Shown one piece after another: positions 1-10,214 of a stretch of 64,000 nucleotides of DNA. The notes below the pieces were generated by a model. The model saw only the letters and a program-made list of their open reading frames with translations. It was not told where the DNA came from and searched no databases. Numbering within the stretch: position 1 is the stretch's first letter; every line of letters starts with the position of its first letter. The DNA is taken from assembly GCA_009777995.1 (NCBI GenBank), contig WRKT01000006.1, forward strand, positions 1 to 64,000, given 5' to 3'. Both the position numbers and the translations under genes were made by a program. Origin of the DNA: Treponema sp. (GTDB taxonomy: Bacteria; Spirochaetota; Spirochaetia; Treponematales; Breznakiellaceae).

Positions 1-993
1 AATGAATGGGTAGATTCGGTTTTTAAGCAGCCGAACGGCCTTTATAAGGTGCCGCTCAGCGCTACCGGCATGGGAAATTCTCCGCGCGAAAATACTTATT
101 ATCCCCTCGATTTTAATACAATGATGGCGGTGAATGTGCTATATCTTTCTGCGATGGCTGACATTCTAAACGATAAAGAAGCCAGTTTTCAGTATAAAAG
201 ACAGTACTTTGCCCTAAAGACCCGCATTAATTCCCTTATGTGGGATAATGAATCGGGTTTTTATTATGATATCGATAAGCACGAGAAGCAGCTAAAGGTA
301 AAGACCATAACCGGGTTTTGGCCGCTTATGGCAGAAATTCCAAATGATGATAAGGCTGAGCGCATAATCAGTAAGCTTTCCGATCCTGCTGTCTTCGGGG
401 CGCCGCATCCCTTTCCGAGTGTTGCAGTATCCGAGGAGGCCTTCGAGGAAAGCGGGAATGGTTATCGGGGTTCTGTTTTCCCCCAGCTCACCTTTATGGT
501 TATTAAGGGGTTGGAGCGTTACCAGAGATGGGATTTAGCCAGGGACTTTGCCATAAGGCACCTTTACTTCGTGCTCGATTCAATGAGCCCTGACGGAAAT
601 CCGGGCAAGGCCAAACTCTGGGAGGCATATCTTCCGCTGTCGGAGGGGCCTGCGCAATGGCCCGACAAACCGGATTTTCCGAGGCCGCAATACCTTACTT
701 ATGCGGCCCTTTCCACGATCTGCCTTACCATAGAGAATATCGTCGGCCTCTTTATTTCGCTGCCCCGAAAGACCGTCGACTGGATCATCCCCAATCTTGA
801 AATTATGGGGGTCGAAAACCTCTCCCTAAAGAAAAACATGATTACGATTCTGTCGAATAAGAGCGGAAGGGGCTGGGAAATTCACATGGAGAGCGAAAAG
901 CTCTACTATTTTACGATAAATATACTTGGGAAGAAGAAAAAAACCCTTCCCATTCCTTCCGGCAAGTGCTCAATGCTCATAGATAAGTTGTGA
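1..993 (+). CDS. Trehalase/MGH1-like glycoside hydrolase, 3' part
   Basis: The gene enters from the left edge: the frame is open from base 1, so the GTG at 49 is only an internal codon. The visible 330 residues resemble the C-terminal half of the (alpha/alpha)6-barrel glycosidases of the GH37/GH63-related MGH1-like group. Supporting stretches are PLDFNTMMAVN near the start, GNGYRGSVFPQLTFM in the middle, and LWEAYLPLSEG followed by a proline-rich turn. The catalytic acid region expected upstream lies outside the window. After about residue 250 there is a beta-rich tail like the C-terminal cap of such enzymes. No signal peptide can be judged. It is followed 7 bases later by the ppx/gppA gene on the same strand. 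The substrate is not determinable here; trehalose or a mannosyl compound is possible. Confidence 0.75.
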   Translation, partial: NEWVDSVFKQPNGLYKVPLSATGMGNSPRENTYYPLDFNTMMAVNVLYLSAMADILNDKEASFQYKRQYFALKTRINSLMWDNESGFYYDIDKHEKQLKVKTITGFWPLMAEIPNDDKAERIISKLSDPAVFGAPHPFPSVAVSEEAFEESGNGYRGSVFPQLTFMVIKGLERYQRWDLARDFAIRHLYFVLDSMSPDGNPGKAKLWEAYLPLSEGPAQWPDKPDFPRPQYLTYAALSTICLTIENIVGLFISLPRKTVDWIIPNLEIMGVENLSLKKNMITILSNKSGRGWEIHMESEKLYYFTINILGKKKKTLPIPSGKCSMLIDKL

Positions 994-1000
994 GTATTGT

Positions 1001-2542
1001 ATGGATCCCGGAGATAGTAATAACCGTCTGGTTGCGGTGCTGGAGATTGGTTCAACTGCAATAAGGCTGCTTGTAGCAGAGATAAGCCCCGATAATCACT
1101 GGAGGGCCCTTGACAGGGCAAGCAAGCCGGTGGCCCTTGGGAGGGATGTTTTTAATACGGGGCAGGTTTCAAGGGAGTCCTTCCTTGAGTGCATCGCACT
1201 TTTGAAGAATCTCTGTGAGTTTATCCGGGGCTGGGGAATACCGGGCAGGGATGTCCACGTTATTGCAACGAGTGCTCTAAGAGAGGCGCGTAACCGTGAT
1301 ATTTTTGTTGACAGGGTAAGACAGGAAACGGGTTTAGCCCTAAATATAGTCGAAGGAATCGAAGAGAACCGTCTTATCTATTTAGCTGTGCGCTATGCCC
1401 TTAAAAATAATCTGCCCCTATTCTGGCGCGCAAATTCCATGATCCTTGAAATGGGGGGCGGCTCCACGGAGATAATGCTTCTGCGCAGGGGGCAGATGGT
1501 TGCGGCCCACAGTCTAAAGCTCGGTACTATTTTAATCGATCAGGCTTCACGTCTCGGCTCCTCGCGAATGTACGAGAGGTATGTCAGCGAGAGGCTTAAA
1601 GGGGCATCTGACATTCTTTCCTCCGAGCTTGACCTTGCCCATGTGCGTACATTTGTTGTTGTCGGGCTCGAAGCGAATATTGCCGCGGCACAGGTCGGGA
1701 CGCATTTTAACGAGGAGTGCAGGGTAATTTCGAGGGATGTTTTTACAAGGTTTGTTCAGGAGGTGCAGGTTTATTCGATAGAGGAATGTATGGAGCGCCT
1801 TCACATGACCTTCTGGGAGGCGGAGACCTTCATTCCGGGCTTACTTGTATATAAGTTGATCTTTGACAGGACCAGGGCGGCCCAGGTTGTGGTCCCGAGG
1901 ATTTCCATCCGCGAGGGCCTTTTAATTGACCTTGCCCAGGGGGTTGACCCGGTTTTACAAGACGAGTTTTTCTCGCAGATCTTTGCCTCTGTTGTAAGCC
2001 TTGGCAGGAAGTATCATTTTGACGAGGCCCACTGTCGTTATGTTGCGGGCCTCTGCATGACCCTCTTCGATGCAATGGCTAAGGAGCACGGCATGAACCG
2101 CCGCGAAAGGATGATGCTTGAAGCTGCGGCAATGCTCCACGAAATAGGCATGTTTATCAGGGCTTCGAGCCATAATCTGCACGGTCAGTATATAATTGCT
2201 AACTCGGAAGTTTTTGGTTTAAAACGGGAAGAGCTTGATATAATAGGCAATGTAATTCATTACCATAGGGGCCCGCCCCCGTCTCCGAGAGACATCGATT
2301 ATATTGCCCTGCAGAGAGAGGAGAGGATTTTAGTTTTAAAGATGGTGTCGATACTTAGGGTGGCCGATGCCATGGATCGGAGCTATTCTCAGGGAGTTAC
2401 CCTGAGGGCTGTCGAAAAAAAGAGTGAGACCATAGTTCTTCATACCGAGGGCGCAAAGGACCTTGCCCTTGAATTTTCAGGTTTAGGTGATAGGGGTGTA
2501 CTATTTGAAGAAGTTTTTGGTTATAAGATTGTGGTGAATTAA
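1001..2542 (+). CDS. ppx: Exopolyphosphatase / pppGpp phosphohydrolase (Ppx/GppA family) with HD-like C-terminus
   Basis: This cytoplasmic enzyme of 513 residues should release phosphate from polyphosphate and/or hydrolyse pppGpp. The N-terminal actin-like fold shows phosphate loop 1 (LEIGSTAIRLL, about residues 14-24) and loop 2 (GGGSTEIM, about 150-157). The usual Asp before GGGST is replaced by Glu-Met. The C-terminal third carries an HD-type helical region (MLHEIGMF, then NLHGQY and IHYHRG) as in two-domain Ppx proteins. The stop codon overlaps the ppk start (TAATG), so the two genes are probably translationally coupled and act together on polyphosphate turnover. Ppx and GppA activities cannot be told apart from sequence alone. 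Confidence 0.9.
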   Translation: MDPGDSNNRLVAVLEIGSTAIRLLVAEISPDNHWRALDRASKPVALGRDVFNTGQVSRESFLECIALLKNLCEFIRGWGIPGRDVHVIATSALREARNRDIFVDRVRQETGLALNIVEGIEENRLIYLAVRYALKNNLPLFWRANSMILEMGGGSTEIMLLRRGQMVAAHSLKLGTILIDQASRLGSSRMYERYVSERLKGASDILSSELDLAHVRTFVVVGLEANIAAAQVGTHFNEECRVISRDVFTRFVQEVQVYSIEECMERLHMTFWEAETFIPGLLVYKLIFDRTRAAQVVVPRISIREGLLIDLAQGVDPVLQDEFFSQIFASVVSLGRKYHFDEAHCRYVAGLCMTLFDAMAKEHGMNRRERMMLEAAAMLHEIGMFIRASSHNLHGQYIIANSEVFGLKREELDIIGNVIHYHRGPPPSPRDIDYIALQREERILVLKMVSILRVADAMDRSYSQGVTLRAVEKKSETIVLHTEGAKDLALEFSGLGDRGVLFEEVFGYKIVVN

Positions 2543-4689
2543 TGAAAGAATACGAAACCCAAGATGATAACACTCAAAATGATAGCTCCCCTGACGAGGT
2601 GTCCCCTGTATTTTTCGACCGCGGGATTTCCTGGGTGGACTTTAATGAGCGCGTTCTTGGCGAGGGCCTAAGGAAAAGTCTGCCCCCCCTTGAAAGATTA
2701 AAATACCTTTCGATAGTGTCATCAAATTTTGATGAATTTTTTATGGTCAGGGTTTCTACCCTAAAAAGGGCGAGGGAACATGACGGCCCCGAACTTAACT
2801 CTGAAGAGCTCTTGGGAAGAATAAACAGCAAGGTTCGCTCGATACTCAGCCGTCAGTTCCATGCCCTTATAGACGAAGTGATCCCCGGATTAGCCGAGGG
2901 GGGCCTCCGCTTTCTGCGCCCGAATGAATGGTCCGACACAGAAAAAATCTTCCTCGAGGCATTTTTCGTCAAGGAAATTTACCCCCTTCTCACACCCCTT
3001 CGCTTAGAGGATGATGACCCTCTGCCAACAATTGATAACCATTCCCTGCATGCAGGCTTTTTAATCTCTTACGAAAAAACCGGCGAGGAATGTATATCCA
3101 TTCTGCGCATCCCCCAGATGCCCGACAGAATAATCTGGCTGCCAAGTGACGTGGAATCCGGCATAAGCTGCTGGGCCCTGCTTGAAGACCTTGTCCAGGT
3201 TTTCGGGAGCTACCTATACCCCGGTTTCAAGATCAAGGAGAGCCTCATTTTCAAGGTGAATAGGGATGCGAATTATTCGATTGATGATCAGAGGGACGAG
3301 GACTTTATCGAAGCTCTTGAAGAAGTGCTTGAAGGGCGTGACAGATCAATGCCTGTGCGAATGGTCTATACCCCGGGCAGCAAGAAAATCCGTGACTGTC
3401 TTGCCGAGAAGCTCGACCTTGATGACGATGAGCTCTTTCAGGTGACGGGCCCCATGAACCTCGAAATAATTTACGAGCAGTTACGCGGTTTTGACCACCT
3501 TAGGGAAAAGCCCTGGAGGATCTACGCACACCCGGACTTCCCCGAGGACCTGCCCCTTTGGGACAGAATAAGCCAGAAGGATATTATCCTGCATCTGCCC
3601 TACCAGGCCTTCGACCCGGTTGTGCGCTTTTTCAAGGAGGCGGCGGCAGACCCCTCGGTTGCCGCAATCAAGACCACCCTGTATAGGACTTCGGGGGATT
3701 CCCCGATAGTTTCTGCGTTAGAGCAGGCGAGCATGGCTGGTAAGCATGTTACTGCGGTGGTGGAAGTTAAGGCAAGGTTTGACGAGGGGCGGAATATTTC
3801 CTGGGCAAATCGCCTTGAGAAGGCAGGGGTGATCGTAATTTACGGTCTTGCGCGGCTTAAGGTTCATGCGAAGCTTACGATTGTGATGCGCCGCGAGTTT
3901 GAGAGGATTAAACGATACGTCCATATTTCCACCGGGAATTATAATGATAAAACCGCTAAAACCTACGAGGATATTGCCCTTTTTACAGCAAGGGAAGATA
4001 TGGCCTACGATGCGGGGCTTTTATTCAATATGATCACGGGGTATTCTGCACCGCAGTCAATGACGCGGCTTGTAATTGCCCCAACGACCCTGAAACAGAG
4101 GCTCTTGGAGCTTATAAGCAGGGAGATTAACCGTTCAAGCCCCGAGGCCCCGGGTAAGATCATCGCGAAGATGAACGGGCTTGCTGACCCGGAATTAATA
4201 AAGGCCCTTTATAAAGCTTCGAGGGCCGGTGTCAGGGTCAGTCTTATAATCCGGGGCATTTGCATGCTGGTTCCCGGGGTTAAAGGACTTTCCGAAAATA
4301 TCCAAGTGATAAGCGTTGTTGATCATTACCTGGAACATTCAAGGATCTACTATTTTGCAAACGGCGGGGCAGAAGAAATTTACCTTGCAAGTGCAGATTG
4401 GATGCCCCGAAATTTAGAGCGGCGGGTGGAGCTTATGTTCCCTGTCTTGCAGGATGATCTGCGCAAGCTCATGTTTGATAATCTTCAAGCCTATTTACAG
4501 GACAATACAAATGCCTGGGTTCTAAGCTCCACAGGGAGCTGGAGGCGCAAGGAGCCGGCATCCGGGGAGAATCCCTTCAGGGCTCAGGTCTATCTTCACT
4601 CAAGGGCTTCAAAGGCGAATACGGAGGAACATTCTGCGGCGGTTCAGGCGGAGTTCGTGGTTCGCAGAAGTCCGCCGGGGAAGAGTTAG
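2542..4689 (+). CDS. ppk: Polyphosphate kinase 1
   Basis: This 715-residue protein matches the usual PPK1 length. It reversibly transfers the ATP gamma-phosphate onto polyphosphate through a phosphohistidine. The N-terminal domain opens with FFDRGISWVDFNERVL. The first HKD-like box is LARLKVHAKLT followed by YVHISTGNYND, which contains the catalytic histidine. The second box is DHYLEHSRIYYF followed by LASADWMPRNLERR. The start is the ATG that shares a base with the ppx stop, so synthesis and degradation of polyphosphate are encoded as a coupled pair. Only 20 bases separate its stop from that of the convergent SPOR gene, and I see no hairpin between them. Confidence 0.96.
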   Translation: MKEYETQDDNTQNDSSPDEVSPVFFDRGISWVDFNERVLGEGLRKSLPPLERLKYLSIVSSNFDEFFMVRVSTLKRAREHDGPELNSEELLGRINSKVRSILSRQFHALIDEVIPGLAEGGLRFLRPNEWSDTEKIFLEAFFVKEIYPLLTPLRLEDDDPLPTIDNHSLHAGFLISYEKTGEECISILRIPQMPDRIIWLPSDVESGISCWALLEDLVQVFGSYLYPGFKIKESLIFKVNRDANYSIDDQRDEDFIEALEEVLEGRDRSMPVRMVYTPGSKKIRDCLAEKLDLDDDELFQVTGPMNLEIIYEQLRGFDHLREKPWRIYAHPDFPEDLPLWDRISQKDIILHLPYQAFDPVVRFFKEAAADPSVAAIKTTLYRTSGDSPIVSALEQASMAGKHVTAVVEVKARFDEGRNISWANRLEKAGVIVIYGLARLKVHAKLTIVMRREFERIKRYVHISTGNYNDKTAKTYEDIALFTAREDMAYDAGLLFNMITGYSAPQSMTRLVIAPTTLKQRLLELISREINRSSPEAPGKIIAKMNGLADPELIKALYKASRAGVRVSLIIRGICMLVPGVKGLSENIQVISVVDHYLEHSRIYYFANGGAEEIYLASADWMPRNLERRVELMFPVLQDDLRKLMFDNLQAYLQDNTNAWVLSSTGSWRRKEPASGENPFRAQVYLHSRASKANTEEHSAAVQAEFVVRRSPPGKS

Positions 4690-4709
4690 GGAATTTCTAT
4701 CTGATATAT

Positions 4710-5507
4710 TTATCTTATCGACTGGGTTACTCTTACCTGACTTTCTTCAAACCCTCTTATCGATCTTATTAGGGTAAGCCAGTAATTAGCCTCGTTCTGT
4801 GAATTATAGGGGCCGACTCGCACGCGAAAAACCGTATTACCGTCTATCACCCTATTTTCAATAATTGCAGTGATCCCGCTTGATGCAAGGGTCTCTCTTA
4901 CCCCTTCAGCAATGCCCACTGTTGAAAAGGCCCCTGTCTGCACCCAATAATCGTTGTGGAGACTTGTCGGTGCAACGGTTGTTGCAGGAGGCGGGGTTGT
5001 CTGTGCCGGCGGCGCAGTTTGTGTGGCCGAAGCGGCAGGTGTTGAAGCGGTCGGTGTTGAAGCGGCAGGCGCGGTTTGAGCGGCCGGTGCTGCAGGTGTT
5101 CTTGCAGGTGCGGCCGGCGTTCTTGCCGGGGGCGTTGTTACAGGAGGTGTTGTCGCTGTGGTCCTGTCGGCAGGTGTCGGTGTTGATGCAGGTTGACGGA
5201 CGCTTATCACCGTTTCGCCGGGCCTTGATTGGTCCGCGCTTACATGCAGGCTAACGCTATTGTTGATTGTGCCCTCGGGGGCCTGCTGCAGGCCGGGGGT
5301 TTCTCTTCTTACGAGTTCAACCGGGTCGATTTGTTCAACCGGGCTTATGGTCAAAAATCCATTGGGAATATTTGGGTTTGAGGCCATTTCCATCGGGTTC
5401 GGCCCAAGTGCGTTTCTTGGCGGTAATAAGAAAATTGCTGTCATAATACTTATCACTAAAAATATCCCGACTGAAATTGCAACTAACAGTAACTTCCTCT
5501 TTTCCAT
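4710..5507 (-). CDS. Membrane-anchored SPOR-domain protein
   Basis: This 265-residue protein has one N-terminal membrane segment (about residues 5-27, after MEKRK), a periplasmic linker very rich in Pro, Ala and Thr (about 105-185), and a C-terminal SPOR domain (about 187-262). The SPOR domain is seen in YWVQTGAFSTVGIAEGV and FRVRVGPYNSQNEANYW. SPOR domains bind denuded glycan strands of peptidoglycan, so a role at the division site or in envelope remodelling is likely. The start lies 2 bases beyond the coaE stop, with AGGGTG as a possible ribosome binding site, so the gene is probably expressed from the coaE transcript. The linker DNA is low-complexity and explains the repetitive look of 4960-5160. 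Confidence 0.88.
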   Translation of the reverse strand: MEKRKLLLVAISVGIFLVISIMTAIFLLPPRNALGPNPMEMASNPNIPNGFLTISPVEQIDPVELVRRETPGLQQAPEGTINNSVSLHVSADQSRPGETVISVRQPASTPTPADRTTATTPPVTTPPARTPAAPARTPAAPAAQTAPAASTPTASTPAASATQTAPPAQTTPPPATTVAPTSLHNDYWVQTGAFSTVGIAEGVRETLASSGITAIIENRVIDGNTVFRVRVGPYNSQNEANYWLTLIRSIRGFEESQVRVTQSIR

Positions 5508-5509
5508 GT

Positions 5510-6121
5510 TTACACCCTGAGTACTCCCCTAAGGGAAAGAATTTCTTCGATTTTACCTTCCAGTTTTTTGCCGGAATTTCCGTAAGTAAAAAAATTGCTT
5601 ACCCTGTATATATCGGTTTTTCCCCTTAAATATTGAGAGTCGAAATCCCTTTGGCTCCTGAATCGCTTTATTAATGGCAGCCAGGGCAGTTTGTCACGCT
5701 TCTTTGCGCGTAAAAGCCGCACAAGAACGGGTGCCTGCACTATAATAATGCAGTTTAGGTATTCAAAGGCGGAGGAGCGGTGGAGAAGGGCCGCATTTAT
5801 TGCGCAGACCTCCTCTTCCCTTGAGTTAATCCAGTCCATTGTCTCCTTATTTACCCAAGGGTGAATTATTTCTTCGAGGGCGGCGAGCTCCTCGGCTCTA
5901 GCGAATACCCTTTGGCCGAGTTTTTTCCTGTCTATAAGATTATTTGGAGCGAGGATTTCTTTTCCGAAGCGCTCGATTAGCAGATCCTTTTCGGCTTCTA
6001 TTGCAAGGTGTCCGAGCTTATCCAGCTCGAGTACCGGGATGCCGTTTTTCTCAAACAGGGAGGCGACATGATTTTTCCCTGCGCAGTAGGTACCTGTTAG
6101 GCCAATTATTTTTCTTTCCAT
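5510..6121 (-). CDS. coaE: Dephospho-CoA kinase
   Basis: CoaE phosphorylates the 3'-hydroxyl of dephospho-CoA in the last step of coenzyme A synthesis. The 203-residue length is normal. The P-loop is GTYCAGKN (residues 10-17), in which the usual Ser/Thr after the lysine is Asn. LELDKLGHLA follows where the substrate-binding Asp is expected, and the central part (KKLGQRVFA, LEEIIHPWV) is typical of CoaE. The start has a good upstream GAAGGG. It is divergent from the gene at 6167 across 45 bases, and the SPOR gene follows 2 bases downstream. The odd P-loop may be a spirochaete lineage trait; I am fairly sure of the family but not of activity. Confidence 0.85.
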   Translation of the reverse strand: MERKIIGLTGTYCAGKNHVASLFEKNGIPVLELDKLGHLAIEAEKDLLIERFGKEILAPNNLIDRKKLGQRVFARAEELAALEEIIHPWVNKETMDWINSREEEVCAINAALLHRSSAFEYLNCIIIVQAPVLVRLLRAKKRDKLPWLPLIKRFRSQRDFDSQYLRGKTDIYRVSNFFTYGNSGKKLEGKIEEILSLRGVLRV

Positions 6122-6166
6122 GAATTCCCTTCTTTACATAGCTTTAAAAACCGAAAATAATAGAGT

Positions 6167-8068
6167 ATGGCTTATACTGCTGATCTATATTCGATATTAG
6201 TAGGTTACGTTGATAAAAACAATTCACCGTACATCGAAGTAAATACCATTCTTGATTATCTGGCAAAATCGGCAAGACCCCTTTCTCTTTCAAATCCCGA
6301 TTGGAAAAAATGGGAAGACCAAGTTGAAAGGGAAGAAAATTTCTGGTCTGAGCTTTCTGCGCTTATAGAAAACGGCCGCTGCGAGCGCATTACAAGCGGC
6401 GGTAATATCTTTATCTATATGCCCCATTATTGCATCAGATTGCTTGAAAAAATTTATACGGACCCTGATGAGGATGCTTCCAGCCCCTTCCCTAGCGAGA
6501 ATTCCCTTGGGTTTGTGGTTCCCGAGAATCAAGCAGTGTTCCTAAACTCCGACAAGGACCTTATCGGGATGCTTGACGATGCAATACAGGCGGATATCCC
6601 GATTATAAAGATTGCATTCTCCGAGGGTTTTGGCTCGGCACTTGTGCTTTCAAAAATGCTTCCAAGGCGAATGGCCGAAGTTGCCCTGCTTAAGATCCGT
6701 GAGTATCTTCGCAGGTCGGGGAATAAGGAATATGCCCTAAGGAAGCTGGCTCTTTTGCTCAAATGTAACGAGAACTATCTGCAAGACCTTCTGGAACAGA
6801 TAGTTGCTAAGCCCATCGATGCATTTTCCGAGATAGAGCGGGGCAGAGACCTTGCAAGTCATTTCTGGGCTCATTTCTCCTATCTTGTAAAGAACGATAT
6901 AAGGAAGAAAGCTGAGATTCTAAGCATGGATATTGCGGCATTCCAGGCTTTTTCGATAATCAGCGCAATAAGCGGGTATTATAAGGCCCGTGCGGTAAAG
7001 CTGGTAGAGGCGGAGAATGCCCTAAAGGAAGTTGAAGCAAATCTTGCGAAGCCTCCTTATTTTTATACGATGGATCAGATTATCAAGTTCACGGGGCCAA
7101 AGGGAGAGACCCTTCTTGGGCAGTTCTCGACCGATCAGCTTGAAAATTGGATTAAGTCAAAGGCCACAGAGAGCAAGAACGGTGAGCTACCTGAGCTTTT
7201 TATTCTGCCCGGCACTGCAAAGAATGCAAGGTCTTTCGTACTCAAAGAGAAGATGCTGCCTCTGGTTCTTAGATTACTCGTGGAAGCGCAGGTTCAGGTT
7301 AAGAACGCTATTTTTAAGAGATGGAGCACCCTGCTTCTGGAATTTGAAAGAGAACCTGCCATGGAGAGCGAAAAGGAATTCGAAAAATTCCTGCCAAAGA
7401 TAACCGAAAAGCAATGTCCGATGCTCATGTCAATTTTAATGGACCCTAGAATAATCCTTATTGCCGAAGAGCAGGAAAGAAAATCAGTTGCAATTTCTGC
7501 AAAGCTCTTTAATAAGGGGCAATTGCTGCCCTATTCTGTTCTGCTTCTGCTGCGGCGCAGGGATTTATTATACGATGCTAAGAGAACCCTCCCCTTTTGG
7601 TATACCATCCCACTGATAGCGAATATTATCTTCTTTTTTAAGGGGATTTTCGGCCAAGGTAAGCCGGGGGGCTCAGGCAGAGATGGCTCTGATGACTCAA
7701 GAATATCGGCGGGGAAGAATCTTCCTGAAGATATAAAGGCTGCGGCAAAGGAACTCAGCTATTCCTTGACGCCTGTAGGGAATACTCACGACCAGTATAT
7801 GAGGGAATTGCAGGATCGCTGGTGTCTGCTCCTTGATAAGCAGGCTAGAGATCATCTAGTTGAGGATGTCCATGCCCTTGCAAGGGATAATGTGCGCCAT
7901 GCAATCAAGGTAAATAAGCATTTTAGGCCGTCTTATGACTCTGTACGTCAAATTGCCTGGAATGTGGTGAGTTTAAATACCACACTTTCCACTTTAAGTA
8001 CAAAGGATGCCCTGCTTCTCTACCTTGAGCTTTATATACTTGATCTTCTAGGGAATGTAAGGCAATAA
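6167..8068 (+). CDS. Conserved spirochaetal protein of unknown function (DUF5312-like)
   Basis: This is a 633-residue, mostly helical protein with no signal peptide. It begins AYTADLYSILVGYVDKN, with a winged-helix-like first 120 residues. A short hydrophobic stretch near residues 472-485 (TIPLIANIIFFFKGIF) could be one membrane-touching helix, and a Gly/Ser-rich loop follows at about 490-510. I associate the overall pattern with a conserved unknown family found in treponemes and their relatives (DUF5312), but this is recognition from memory. It sits alone between coaE, read the other way, and the EF-G operon. Its start has only a weak GAG ribosome binding site. No enzymatic motif is visible, so I assign no function. 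Confidence 0.7.
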   Translation: MAYTADLYSILVGYVDKNNSPYIEVNTILDYLAKSARPLSLSNPDWKKWEDQVEREENFWSELSALIENGRCERITSGGNIFIYMPHYCIRLLEKIYTDPDEDASSPFPSENSLGFVVPENQAVFLNSDKDLIGMLDDAIQADIPIIKIAFSEGFGSALVLSKMLPRRMAEVALLKIREYLRRSGNKEYALRKLALLLKCNENYLQDLLEQIVAKPIDAFSEIERGRDLASHFWAHFSYLVKNDIRKKAEILSMDIAAFQAFSIISAISGYYKARAVKLVEAENALKEVEANLAKPPYFYTMDQIIKFTGPKGETLLGQFSTDQLENWIKSKATESKNGELPELFILPGTAKNARSFVLKEKMLPLVLRLLVEAQVQVKNAIFKRWSTLLLEFEREPAMESEKEFEKFLPKITEKQCPMLMSILMDPRIILIAEEQERKSVAISAKLFNKGQLLPYSVLLLLRRRDLLYDAKRTLPFWYTIPLIANIIFFFKGIFGQGKPGGSGRDGSDDSRISAGKNLPEDIKAAAKELSYSLTPVGNTHDQYMRELQDRWCLLLDKQARDHLVEDVHALARDNVRHAIKVNKHFRPSYDSVRQIAWNVVSLNTTLSTLSTKDALLLYLELYILDLLGNVRQ

Positions 8069-8150
8069 GCCTTTTAGCAGTAAGCCTGACTAGTCGCTTG
8101 TTTTTTTATTAATACTTTATTATCTTTACGAATCAAGGAGTACTCGATTA

Positions 8151-10214
8151 ATGAGCATCAGATTGCGAAATATTGGGATTAGTGCGCATATAGATTCAGG
8201 GAAAACCACCCTTTCTGAACGTATTATGTTTTATACCAAAAAGATTCACACGGTTCACGAGGTCCGGGGAAGGGACGGAGTAGGGGCAACCATGGATTCA
8301 ATGGCTCTTGAGCGTGAGCGGGGCATTACAATCCAATCGGCGGCAACCAAGGTTCAATGGAATGACTATATGATCAACCTTATTGATACCCCGGGGCATG
8401 TGGATTTTACGATTGAGGTCGAGCGGGCCCTGCGCGTGCTTGACGGAGCTATTTTAGTGCTTTGCGCAGTGGGCGGGGTTCAATCACAGTCAATAACAGT
8501 GGACAGGCAATTAAAGCGTTATAATGTCCCAAGGATTGCCTTTGTTAACAAGTGTGATCGCACAGGGGCAAATCCCTTCAGAGTTAAAAACCAACTGAAA
8601 GACAAGCTTGGCCTTAATGCGGTGCTTATCCAGATCCCCATTGGCCTTGAAGACAGGCATGAGGGAGTGGTGGACCTTATAACAATGAAGGCTGTCTACT
8701 TTGACGGAATGCAGGGAACAGAGTTGCGCATAACTGACATTCCCGCCAATTTAAAGGATGATGCTGAAAAGTATAGGGAGGAGCTTCTCGATGCGGCCTC
8801 CATGTTTTCAGATGAACTTGCAGAGAAGTTCCTTAACGGGGAGGCAGTAGGCGAGCAGATCTTAAGGGCCGCAATTCGCAAGGGAACCCTGACAGAGGCG
8901 ATGGTGCCTGTCGTTATGGGTTCTGCCTATAAGTTTAAGGGCGTACAGCTTCTTCTCGATGCAGTTAACCACTACCTCCCCGACCCCGGCGAAGTAAAGA
9001 ACTATGCCCTCGACCTGGACAAGGGGGAACAGCAGGTGCTGCTCTCCTCCGATGAAAAGAGCCCCACTGTTGCTCTTGGTTTTAAACTTGAAGACGGACA
9101 GTATGGCCAGCTCACCTATGTGCGAATATACCAGGGGATGATGAAGAAGGGTGATGAGTTAATGAATTCCAGAACGGGGAAGAAGTTCAAGGTTGGCCGT
9201 CTTGTTCGCATGCATGCCGACAACATGGAAGACATTAATGAAGGATCACCGGGGGACATAGTGGCCCTATTTGGAATTGAGTGTGCATCAGGAGACACCT
9301 TCTGCGGAGGGGGGCTCAATTACGCGATGAGCTCCATGTTTGTGCCTGAGCCTGTTATATCTCTAGCCGTAACACCGAAGGACAAAAGTAACTCCGATAA
9401 AATGTCAAAGGCCCTTGGCCGCTTTACCAAAGAAGACCCGACCTTCAGGACCTACGTTGACGATGAGTCAAACCAGTGCATCATCCAGGGCATGGGCGAG
9501 CTGCACCTTGAAGTTTATATCGAGAGGATGCGCCGTGAGTATAACGCCGATGTGGAAACAGGCATGCCTCAAGTTGCATATAGGGAGACAATCACTAAGC
9601 GTGCTGAGTTTAACTATACACATAAAAAGCAGACAGGAGGTGCAGGTCAGTTCGGAAGGGTTGCAGGTTACATGGAACCTTGCTCTGCGCAGGATTATGA
9701 GTTTGTTGATAGTATCAGGGGCGGCACGATCCCCACGGAGTTTATACCTTCCTGCGATAAGGGATTCAGGGAAGCAATCAAGAAGGGAAGTCTTATCAGC
9801 TTCCCTGTAATAAATATACGCTGTGTTATAAATGACGGTCAGAGTCATGCTGTTGATTCTTCGGACATAGCCTTTAGGCAGGCTGCAATAGGAGCTTTCA
9901 GGGAGGCTTATTCAAAGGCGAGTCCCTGTATTCTAGAGCCAATAATGAAGGTTACTGTTGAAGGTCCGACCGAGTTTCAGGGGAATGTCTTCGCTTCTAT
10001 AAATCAGAGGCGGGGAGTTATTTTTTCGTCTACTGAAGATGGTGCCTTTTCGAAAATAGAGGCAGAGATTCCGTTAAGCGAAATGTTCGGTTATTCTACG
10101 ATACTCCGCTCCCTTACCCAGGGTAAGGCCGAGTTCAGCATGGAGTTTGAAAAATACGGCAAGGTCCCCCATAGCATTTCTGAAGCTTTAATTAAGGAGA
10201 AGGCAAATGGTTAA
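8151..10214 (+). CDS. fusA: Elongation factor G, mitochondrial EFG1-like / spirochaete subtype
   Basis: This 687-residue translational GTPase catalyses ribosomal translocation. G1 is AHIDSGKT (residues 12-19). The switch region [11 protein letters not shown]3 DTPGH and G4 NKCD are all intact. Domain IV shows [15 protein letters not shown]. The combination of [24 protein letters not shown] and the KKQTGG loop is typical of the EF-G group that spirochaetes share with mitochondrial EFG1, rather than the common bacterial EF-G. AAGGAG lies about 10 bases before the ATG. It heads a three-gene operon, and its last 8 bases overlap the next gene (ATGGTTAA). Because many spirochaetes have two EF-G paralogues, whether this one is the translocase or a recycling form is inferred from subtype only. 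Confidence 0.93.
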   Translation: MSIRLRNIGISAHIDSGKTTLSERIMFYTKKIHTVHEVRGRDGVGATMDSMALERERGITIQSAATKVQWNDYMINLIDTPGHVDFTIEVERALRVLDGAILVLCAVGGVQSQSITVDRQLKRYNVPRIAFVNKCDRTGANPFRVKNQLKDKLGLNAVLIQIPIGLEDRHEGVVDLITMKAVYFDGMQGTELRITDIPANLKDDAEKYREELLDAASMFSDELAEKFLNGEAVGEQILRAAIRKGTLTEAMVPVVMGSAYKFKGVQLLLDAVNHYLPDPGEVKNYALDLDKGEQQVLLSSDEKSPTVALGFKLEDGQYGQLTYVRIYQGMMKKGDELMNSRTGKKFKVGRLVRMHADNMEDINEGSPGDIVALFGIECASGDTFCGGGLNYAMSSMFVPEPVISLAVTPKDKSNSDKMSKALGRFTKEDPTFRTYVDDESNQCIIQGMGELHLEVYIERMRREYNADVETGMPQVAYRETITKRAEFNYTHKKQTGGAGQFGRVAGYMEPCSAQDYEFVDSIRGGTIPTEFIPSCDKGFREAIKKGSLISFPVINIRCVINDGQSHAVDSSDIAFRQAAIGAFREAYSKASPCILEPIMKVTVEGPTEFQGNVFASINQRRGVIFSSTEDGAFSKIEAEIPLSEMFGYSTILRSLTQGKAEFSMEFEKYGKVPHSISEALIKEKANG

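Noticed and set aside
4960-5160. Short repeats that might suggest a CRISPR or tandem array
   Set aside because: They are codon repeats of the Pro/Ala/Thr linker, irregular in period and inside a good reading frame. No CRISPR array was found anywhere.
4880-5254. Plus-strand ORF opposite the SPOR gene linker
   Set aside because: It is the complement of the Pro/Ala/Thr-rich linker and has no family features.
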